Under the pieces are notes generated by a model. That model worked only from the letters and a program-made list of their open reading frames with translations, was not told where the DNA came from and ran no database searches. DNA of 64,000 nt, taken from positions 498,501 through 562,500 of the forward strand of contig LSRY02000055.1 in NCBI GenBank assembly GCA_001643675.2, written 5' to 3'. Position 1 is the stretch's first letter. Each line of letters begins with the position of its first letter. The stretch comes from Monocercomonoides exilis. Its lineage: Eukaryota; Preaxostyla; Oxymonadida; Polymastigidae. This document shows positions 54,995 through 64,000 of the stretch, one piece after another. The translations under genes were made by a program, and so were the position numbers.

Positions 54995-57900
54995 ATGGAA
55001 AAAAATATTCTTTATTTGAAAAATAAAAAAAATATAACGATCAAATCAGGCTTTTGTTTATCAAGAATGAATCCTTTCAAAAGAAAACATAACGGAATTG
55101 GAAACAAGAGCATCAAACGGGATGTGAAAAATCTAGAAAATATTTTTGGAAAAATGTCAGAGAACCATGCAGAACTTGTTCTCTTATCATTTTTACAATC
55201 TACGAAGCAAGGAAAAAAACTTTTGGAAACATTGTCCAAATCAAAAGCATGTTTGTATTTGTTTTAATATTAAATACAAAATTACTAATATTTAAACATC
55301 ATTTTTCAAATAAACTTGAATTATTTTATTTTCTATAGCTATTCCAAAAAAACATTACAATGAAATAGATATTAACTCAGATTCAGAAAGCACTGAATCA
55401 TTATCATCAGATTTAAGTCCAATTGCTTCTGTGCCTGCAACTTCGAATAATTCTGAATTATTATCATCAGATTTAAGTCCAATTGCTTCTGTGCCTGCAA
55501 CTTCGAATAATTCTGAATTATTATCATCAGATTTAAGTCCAATTGCTTCTGTGCCTGCAACTTCGAATAATTCTGAATTATTATCATCAGATTTAAGTCC
55601 AATTGCTTCTGTGCCTGCAACTTCGAATAATTCTGAATTATTATCATCAGATTTAAGTCCAATTGCTTCTGTGCCTGCAACTTCGAATAATTCTGAATTA
55701 TTATCATCAGATTTAAGTCCAATTGCTTCTGTGCCTGCAACTTCGAATAATTCTGAATTATTATCATCAGATTTAAGTCCAATTGCTTCTGTGCCTGCAA
55801 CTTCGAATAATTCTGAATTATTATCATCAGATTTAAGTCCAATTGCTTCTGTGCCTGCAACTTCGAATAATTCTGAATTATTATCATCAGATTTAAGTCC
55901 AATTGCTTCTGTGCCTGCAACTTCGAATAATTCTGAATTATTATCATCAGATTTAAGTCCAATTGCTTCTGTGCCTGCAACTTCGAATAATTCTGAATTA
56001 TTATCATCAGATTTAAGTCCAATTGCTTCTGTGCCTGCAACTTCGAATAATTCTGAATTATTATCATCAGATTTAAGTCCAATTGCTTCTGTGCCTGCAA
56101 CTTCGAATAATTCTGAATTATTATCATCAGATTTAAGTCCAATTGCTTCTGTGCCTGCAACTTCGAATAATTCTGAATTATTATCATCAGATTTAAGTCC
56201 AATTGCTTCTGTGCCTGCAACTTCGAATAATTCTGAATTATTATCATCAGATTTAAGTCCAATTGCTTCTGTGCCTGCAACTTCGAATAATTCTGAATTA
56301 TTATCATCAGATTTAAGTCCAATTGCTTCTGTGCCTGCAACTTCGAATAATTCTGAATTATTATCATCAGATTTAAGTCCAATTGCTTCTGTGCCTGCAA
56401 CTTCGAATAATTCTGAATTATTATCATCAGATTTAAGTCCAATTGCTTCTGTGCCTGCAACTTCGAATAATTCTGAATTATTATCATCAGATTTAAGTCC
56501 AATTGCTTCTGTGCCTGCAACTTCGAATAATTCTGAATTATTATCATCAGATTTAAGTCCAATTGCTTCTGTGCCTGCAACTTCGAATAATTCTGAATTA
56601 TTATCATCAGATTTAAGTCCAATTGCTTCTGTGCCTGCAACTTCGAATAATTCTGAATTATTATCATCAGATTTAAGTCCAATTGCTTCTGTGCCTGCAA
56701 CTTCGAATAATTCTGAATTATTATCATCAGATTTAAGTCCAATTGCTTCTGTGCCTGCAACTTCGAATAATTCTGAATTATTATCATCAGATTTAAGTCC
56801 AATTGCTTCTGTGCCTGCAACTTCGAATAATTCTGAATTATTATCATCAGATTTAAGTCCAATTGCTTCTGTGCCTGCAACTTCGAATAATTCTGAATTA
56901 TTATCATCAGATTTAAGTCCAATTGCTTCTGTGCCTGCAACTTCGAATAATTCTGAATTATTATCATCAGATTTAAGTCCAATTGCTTCTGTGCCTGCAA
57001 CTTCGAATAATTCTGAATTATTATCATCAGATTTAAGTCCAATTGCTTCTGTGCCTGCAACTTCGAATAATTCTGAATTATTATCATCAGATTTAAGTCC
57101 AATTGCTTCTGTGCCTGCAACTTCGAATAATTCTGAATTATTATCATCAGATTTAAGTCCAATTGCTTCTGTGCCTGCAACTTCGAATAATTCTGAATTA
57201 TTATCATCAGATTTAAGTCCAATTGCTTCTGTGCCTGCAACTTCGAATAATTCTGAATTATTATCATCAGATTTAAGTCCAATTGCTTCTGTGCCTGCAA
57301 CTTCGAATAATTCTGAATTATTATCATCAGATTTAAGTCCAATTGCTTCTGTGCCTGCAACTTCGAATAATTCTGAATTATTATCATCAGATTTAAGTCC
57401 AATTGCTTCTGTGCCTGCAACTTCGAATAATTCTGAATTATTATCATCAGATTTAAGTCCAATTGCTTCTGTGCCTGCAACTTCGAATAATTCTGAATTA
57501 TTATCATCAGATTTAAGTCCAATTGCTTCTGTGCCTGCAACTTCGAATAATTCTGAATTATTATCATCAGATTTAAGTCCAATTGCTTCTGTGCCTGCAA
57601 CTTCGAATAATTCTGAATTATTATCATCAGATTTAAGTCCAATTGCTTCTGTGCCTGCAACTTCGAATAATTCTGAATTATTATCATCAGATTTAAGTCC
57701 AATTGCTTCTGTGCCTGCAACTTCGAATAATTCTGAATTATTATCATCAGATTTAAGTCCAATTGCTTCTGTGCCTGCAACTTCGAATAATTCTGAATTA
57801 TTATCATCAGATTTAAGTCCAATTGCTTCTGTGCCTGCAACTTCGAATAATTCTGAATTATTATCATCAGATTTAAGTCCAATTGCTTCTGTGCCTGCAA

Positions 57901-60900
57901 CTTCGAATAATTCTGAATTATTATCATCAGATTTAAGTCCAATTGCTTCTGTGCCTGCAACTTCGAATAATTCTGAATTATTATCATCAGATTTAAGTCC
58001 AATTGCTTCTGTGCCTGCAACTTCGAATAATTCTGAATTATTATCATCAGATTTAAGTCCAATTGCTTCTGTGCCTGCAACTTCGAATAATTCTGAATTA
58101 TTATCATCAGATTTAAGTCCAATTGCTTCTGTGCCTGCAACTTCGAATAATTCTGAATTATTATCATCAGATTTAAGTCCAATTGCTTCTGTGCCTGCAA
58201 CTTCGAATAATTCTGAATTATTATCATCAGATTTAAGTCCAATTGCTTCTGTGCCTGCAACTTCGAATAATTCTGAATTATTATCATCAGATTTAAGTCC
58301 AATTGCTTCTGTGCCTGCAACTTCGAATAATTCTGAATTATTATCATCAGATTTAAGTCCAATTGCTTCTGTGCCTGCAACTTCGAATAATTCTGAATTA
58401 TTATCATCAGATTTAAGTCCAATTGCTTCTGTGCCTGCAACTTCGAATAATTCTGAATTATTATCATCAGATTTAAGTCCAATTGCTTCTGTGCCTGCAA
58501 CTTCGAATAATTCTGAATTATTATCATCAGATTTAAGTCCAATTGCTTCTGTGCCTGCAACTTCGAATAATTCTGAATTATTATCATCAGATTTAAGTCC
58601 AATTGCTTCTGTGCCTGCAACTTCGAATAATTCTGAATTATTATCATCAGATTTAAGTCCAATTGCTTCTGTGCCTGCAACTTCGAATAATTCTGAATTA
58701 TTATCATCAGATTTAAGTCCAATTGCTTCTGTGCCTGCAACTTCGAATAATTCTGAATTATTATCATCAGATTTAAGTCCAATTGCTTCTGTGCCTGCAA
58801 CTTCGAATAATTCTGAATTATTATCATCAGATTTAAGTCCAATTGCTTCTGTGCCTGCAACTTCGAATAATTCTGAATTATTATCATCAGATTTAAGTCC
58901 AATTGCTTCTGTGCCTGCAACTTCGAATAATTCTGAATTATTATCATCAGATTTAAGTCCAATTGCTTCTGTGCCTGCAACTTCGAATAATTCTGAATTA
59001 TTATCATCAGATTTAAGTCCAATTGCTTCTGTGCCTGCAACTTCGAATAATTCTGAATTATTATCATCAGATTTAAGTCCAATTGCTTCTGTGCCTGCAA
59101 CTTCGAATAATTCTGAATTATTATCATCAGATTTAAGTCCAATTGCTTCTGTGCCTGCAACTTCGAATAATTCTGAATTATTATCATCAGATTTAAGTCC
59201 AATTGCTTCTGTGCCTGCAACTTCGAATAATTCTGAATTATTATCATCAGATTTAAGTCCAATTGCTTCTGTGCCTGCAACTTCGAATAATTCTGAATTA
59301 TTATCATCAGATTTAAGTCCAATTGCTTCTGTGCCTGCAACTTCGAATAATTCTGAATTATTATCATCAGATTTAAGTCCAATTGCTTCTGTGCCTGCAA
59401 CTTCGAATAATTCTGAATTATTATCATCAGATTTAAGTCCAATTGCTTCTGTGCCTGCAACTTCGAATAATTCTGAATTATTATCATCAGATTTAAGTCC
59501 AATTGCTTCTGTGCCTGCAACTTCGAATAATTCTGAATTATTATCATCAGATTTAAGTCCAATTGCTTCTGTGCCTGCAACTTCGAATAATTCTGAATTA
59601 TTATCATCAGATTTAAGTCCAATTGCTTCTGTGCCTGCAACTTCGAATAATTCTGAATTATTATCATCAGATTTAAGTCCAATTGCTTCTGTGCCTGCAA
59701 CTTCGAATAATTCTGAATTATTATCATCAGATTTAAGTCCAATTGCTTCTGTGCCTGCAACTTCGAATAATTCTGAATTATTATCATCAGATTTAAGTCC
59801 AATTGCTTCTGTGCCTGCAACTTCGAATAATTCTGAATTATTATCATCAGATTTAAGTCCAATTGCTTCTGTGCCTGCAACTTCGAATAATTCTGAATTA
59901 TTATCATCAGATTTAAGTCCAATTGCTTCTGTGCCTGCAACTTCGAATAATTCTGAATTATTATCATCAGATTTAAGTCCAATTGCTTCTGTGCCTGCAA
60001 CTTCGAATAATTCTGAATTATTATCATCAGATTTAAGTCCAATTGCTTCTGTGCCTGCAACTTCGAATAATTCTGAATTATTATCATCAGATTTAAGTCC
60101 AATTGCTTCTGTGCCTGCAACTTCGAATAATTCTGAATTATTATCATCAGATTTAAGTCCAATTGCTTCTGTGCCTGCAACTTCGAATAATTCTGAATTA
60201 TTATCATCAGATTTAAGTCCAATTGCTTCTGTGCCTGCAACTTCGAATAATTCTGAATTATTATCATCAGATTTAAGTCCAATTGCTTCTGTGCCTGCAA
60301 CTTCGAATAATTCTGAATTATTATCATCAGATTTAAGTCCAATTGCTTCTGTGCCTGCAACTTCGAATAATTCTGAATTATTATCATCAGATTTAAGTCC
60401 AATTGCTTCTGTGCCTGCAACTTCGAATAATTCTGAATTATTATCATCAGATTTAAGTCCAATTGCTTCTGTGCCTGCAACTTCGAATAATTCTGAATTA
60501 TTATCATCAGATTTAAGTCCAATTGCTTCTGTGCCTGCAACTTCGAATAATTCTGAATTATTATCATCAGATTTAAGTCCAATTGCTTCTGTGCCTGCAA
60601 CTTCGAATAATTCTGAATTATTATCATCAGATTTAAGTCCAATTGCTTCTGTGCCTGCAACTTCGAATAATTCTGAATTATTATCATCAGATTTAAGTCC
60701 AATTGCTTCTGTGCCTGCAACTTCGAATAATTCTGAATTATTATCATCAGATTTAAGTCCAATTGCTTCTGTGCCTGCAACTTCGAATAATTCTGAATTA
60801 TTATCATCAGATTTAAGTCCAATTGCTTCTGTGCCTGCAACTTCGAATAATTCTGAATTATTATCATCAGATTTAAGTCCAATTGCTTCTGTGCCTGCAA

Positions 60901-63900
60901 CTTCGAATAATTCTGAATTATTATCATCAGATTTAAGTCCAATTGCTTCTGTGCCTGCAACTTCGAATAATTCTGAATTATTATCATCAGATTTAAGTCC
61001 AATTGCTTCTGTGCCTGCAACTTCGAATAATTCTGAATTATTATCATCAGATTTAAGTCCAATTGCTTCTGTGCCTGCAACTTCGAATAATTCTGAATTA
61101 TTATCATCAGATTTAAGTCCAATTGCTTCTGTGCCTGCAACTTCGAATAATTCTGAATTATTATCATCAGATTTAAGTCCAATTGCTTCTGTGCCTGCAA
61201 CTTCGAATAATTCTGAATTATTATCATCAGATTTAAGTCCAATTGCTTCTGTGCCTGCAACTTCGAATAATTCTGAATTATTATCATCAGATTTAAGTCC
61301 AATTGCTTCTGTGCCTGCAACTTCGAATAATTCTGAATTATTATCATCAGATTTAAGTCCAATTGCTTCTGTGCCTGCAACTTCGAATAATTCTGAATTA
61401 TTATCATCAGATTTAAGTCCAATTGCTTCTGTGCCTGCAACTTCGAATAATTCTGAATTATTATCATCAGATTTAAGTCCAATTGCTTCTGTGCCTGCAA
61501 CTTCGAATAATTCTGAATTATTATCATCAGATTTAAGTCCAATTGCTTCTGTGCCTGCAACTTCGAATAATTCTGAATTATTATCATCAGATTTAAGTCC
61601 AATTGCTTCTGTGCCTGCAACTTCGAATAATTCTGAATTATTATCATCAGATTTAAGTCCAATTGCTTCTGTGCCTGCAACTTCGAATAATTCTGAATTA
61701 TTATCATCAGATTTAAGTCCAATTGCTTCTGTGCCTGCAACTTCGAATAATTCTGAATTATTATCATCAGATTTAAGTCCAATTGCTTCTGTGCCTGCAA
61801 CTTCGAATAATTCTGAATTATTATCATCAGATTTAAGTCCAATTGCTTCTGTGCCTGCAACTTCGAATAATTCTGAATTATTATCATCAGATTTAAGTCC
61901 AATTGCTTCTGTGCCTGCAACTTCGAATAATTCTGAATTATTATCATCAGATTTAAGTCCAATTGCTTCTGTGCCTGCAACTTCGAATAATTCTGAATTA
62001 TTATCATCAGATTTAAGTCCAATTGCTTCTGTGCCTGCAACTTCGAATAATTCTGAATTATTATCATCAGATTTAAGTCCAATTGCTTCTGTGCCTGCAA
62101 CTTCGAATAATTCTGAATTATTATCATCAGATTTAAGTCCAATTGCTTCTGTGCCTGCAACTTCGAATAATTCTGAATTATTATCATCAGATTTAAGTCC
62201 AATTGCTTCTGTGCCTGCAACTTCGAATAATTCTGAATTATTATCATCAGATTTAAGTCCAATTGCTTCTGTGCCTGCAACTTCGAATAATTCTGAATTA
62301 TTATCATCAGATTTAAGTCCAATTGCTTCTGTGCCTGCAACTTCGAATAATTCTGAATTATTATCATCAGATTTAAGTCCAATTGCTTCTGTGCCTGCAA
62401 CTTCGAATAATTCTGAATTATTATCATCAGATTTAAGTCCAATTGCTTCTGTGCCTGCAACTTCGAATAATTCTGAATTATTATCATCAGATTTAAGTCC
62501 AATTGCTTCTGTGCCTGCAACTTCGAATAATTCTGAATTATTATCATCAGATTTAAGTCCAATTGCTTCTGTGCCTGCAACTTCGAATAATTCTGAATTA
62601 TTATCATCAGATTTAAGTCCAATTGCTTCTGTGCCTGCAACTTCGAATAATTCTGAATTATTATCATCAGATTTAAGTCCAATTGCTTCTGTGCCTGCAA
62701 CTTCGAATAATTCTGAATTATTATCATCAGATTTAAGTCCAATTGCTTCTGTGCCTGCAACTTCGAATAATTCTGAATTATTATCATCAGATTTAAGTCC
62801 AATTGCTTCTGTGCCTGCAACTTCGAATAATTCTGAATTATTATCATCAGATTTAAGTCCAATTGCTTCTGTGCCTGCAACTTCGAATAATTCTGAATTA
62901 TTATCATCAGATTTAAGTCCAATTGCTTCTGTGCCTGCAACTTCGAATAATTCTGAATTATTATCATCAGATTTAAGTCCAATTGCTTCTGTGCCTGCAA
63001 CTTCGAATAATTCTGAATTATTATCATCAGATTTAAGTCCAATTGCTTCTGTGCCTGCAACTTCGAATAATTCTGAATTATTATCATCAGATTTAAGTCC
63101 AATTGCTTCTGTGCCTGCAACTTCGAATAATTCTGAATTATTATCATCAGATTTAAGTCCAATTGCTTCTGTGCCTGCAACTTCGAATAATTCTGAATTA
63201 TTATCATCAGATTTAAGTCCAATTGCTTCTGTGCCTGCAACTTCGAATAATTCTGAATTATTATCATCAGATTTAAGTCCAATTGCTTCTGTGCCTGCAA
63301 CTTCGAATAATTCTGAATTATTATCATCAGATTTAAGTCCAATTGCTTCTGTGCCTGCAACTTCGAATAATTCTGAATTATTATCATCAGATTTAAGTCC
63401 AATTGCTTCTGTGCCTGCAACTTCGAATAATTCTGAATTATTATCATCAGATTTAAGTCCAATTGCTTCTGTGCCTGCAACTTCGAATAATTCTGAATTA
63501 TTATCATCAGATTTAAGTCCAATTGCTTCTGTGCCTGCAACTTCGAATAATTCTGAATTATTATCATCAGATTTAAGTCCAATTGCTTCTGTGCCTGCAA
63601 CTTCGAATAATTCTGAATTATTATCATCAGATTTAAGTCCAATTGCTTCTGTGCCTGCAACTTCGAATAATTCTGAATTATTATCATCAGATTTAAGTCC
63701 AATTGCTTCTGTGCCTGCAACTTCGAATAATTCTGAATTATTATCATCAGATTTAAGTCCAATTGCTTCTGTGCCTGCAACTTCGAATAATTCTGAATTA
63801 TTATCATCAGATTTAAGTCCAATTGCTTCTGTGCCTGCAACTTCGAATAATTCTGAATTATTATCATCAGATTTAAGTCCAATTGCTTCTGTGCCTGCAA

Positions 63901-64000
63901 CTTCGAATAATTCTGAATTATTATCATCAGATTTAAGTCCAATTGCTTCTGTGCCTGCAACTTCGAATAATTCTGAATTATTATCATCAGATTTAAGTCC
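54995..64000 (+). CDS. Two-exon gene for a giant 20-residue tandem-repeat protein (3' end beyond the window)
   Basis: Exon 1 is 54995-55250: ATG at 54995 (an in-frame ATG at 55067 is an alternative), a basic start (NPFKRKHNGIGNKSIKRDVK) and a helical segment (HAELVLLSFLQSTKQGKKLL). A phase-1 GT-AG intron (55251-55338) joins exon 2, which starts IPKKHYNEIDINSDSESTES and then becomes LSSDLSPIASVPATSNNSEL repeated to the end of the window, about 143 copies and over 2,860 residues. The repeat is Ser/Thr/Pro/Asn-rich with one Asp and one Glu and no Cys, so it is predicted disordered or stalk-like and a candidate for heavy O-modification or phosphorylation. No signal peptide or membrane span is visible in exon 1. 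The plus frame is the only open plus frame and continues from unique flanking sequence; the antisense frame is treated as a shadow. Function unknown. Confidence 0.7.
55251..55338 (+). other. Spliceosomal intron, 88 bp, with TACTAAT box
   Basis: 5' end GTTTGT, 3' end TTTTCTATAG, AT-rich interior and TACTAAT at 55283-55289, close to a canonical branch point though about 50 bases from the acceptor. Splicing removes the stop that ends exon 1's own frame and restores one frame into the repeat array. No transcript evidence is available. Confidence 0.7.
55401..64000 (+). repeat. 60-bp minisatellite, about 143 identical units, coding
   Basis: After one variant left half (55381-55400), the 60-bp unit starting ttatcatcagatttaagtcc repeats without any visible substitution or indel to the last base of the window. 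The period is a multiple of three, so the plus frame stays open; one antisense frame is also open. Homogeneity this complete implies recent expansion or ongoing unequal exchange. The true length is unknown because the array is cut by the window edge, and a collapsed or expanded assembly is possible. Confidence 0.95.

Noticed and set aside
55372-63987. Antisense open frame of about 2,870 codons across the 60-bp array (repeat of MIIIQNYSKLQAQKQLDLNL)
   Set aside because: It stays open only because the unit length is a multiple of three and has no stop in that frame. It has no unique upstream sequence, while the plus frame continues from a spliced, non-repetitive exon.

Overview
The window is eukaryotic and most likely comes from an oxymonad flagellate of the Monocercomonoides type. 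It is AT-rich and gene-poor. Four things point there: (i) an 8.7 kb gene for a right-handed beta-helix protein (Pmp-like GGG/FxxC coils) with one membrane span and a degenerate kinase domain; (ii) a relic of the ARM-repeat family I recall as expanded in that genus (motifs LWNEEFIGL, GAVDSILKE, LLLKHMGY); (iii) a short GT-AG intron with a TACTAAT branch-point-like box; (iv) the standard genetic code in the long open frames. The genus is recognised from memory of these families, not from a search.

Layout: 0.7-4.7 kb is a 4 kb element with 15-bp terminal inverted repeats (TIRs) and a 10-bp flanking direct repeat, carrying coding relics. 5.2-8.75 kb is a broken virus- or plasmid-like replicon: PrimPol plus superfamily 3 helicase, an intact 83-aa convergent ORF, iteron-like words and a 37-bp inverted repeat. 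10.5-19.2 kb (minus) is the beta-helix/pseudokinase gene, broken once at a T6 run. 19.3-22.4 kb is noncoding, with a MITE and a large palindrome whose left arm took a later 266-bp insertion. 22.5-42.9 kb is mostly decayed genes (beta-helix, kinase, ARM, Ser-rich and coiled-coil proteins) mixed with small elements. Two of these (31.2 and 38.0 kb) share one plan: TIRs, 8-bp target duplications, a TTAGGG-word segment and a Pol III-type tRNA-like unit. A second 3.8 kb copy of the first TIR family lies at 37.7-41.5 kb. 43-46 kb is AT-rich and holds a foldback element. 46-54 kb is a long minus-strand block of frameshifted coiled-coil, Ser-rich and Glu-rich coding relics. 55.0-64.0 kb is a two-exon plus-strand gene whose second exon becomes about 143 identical copies of a 60-bp (20-codon) repeat and runs off the window.

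As a whole this looks like an accessory region: one probable surface receptor-like gene, one repeat-protein gene, a decayed replicon and the wreckage of the same large families. I see no operon-like or pathway grouping. The most unusual items are the perfect 8.6 kb coding minisatellite, the tRNA-like/TTAGGG TIR elements, the PrimPol-helicase replicon and the dated insertion in the palindrome.
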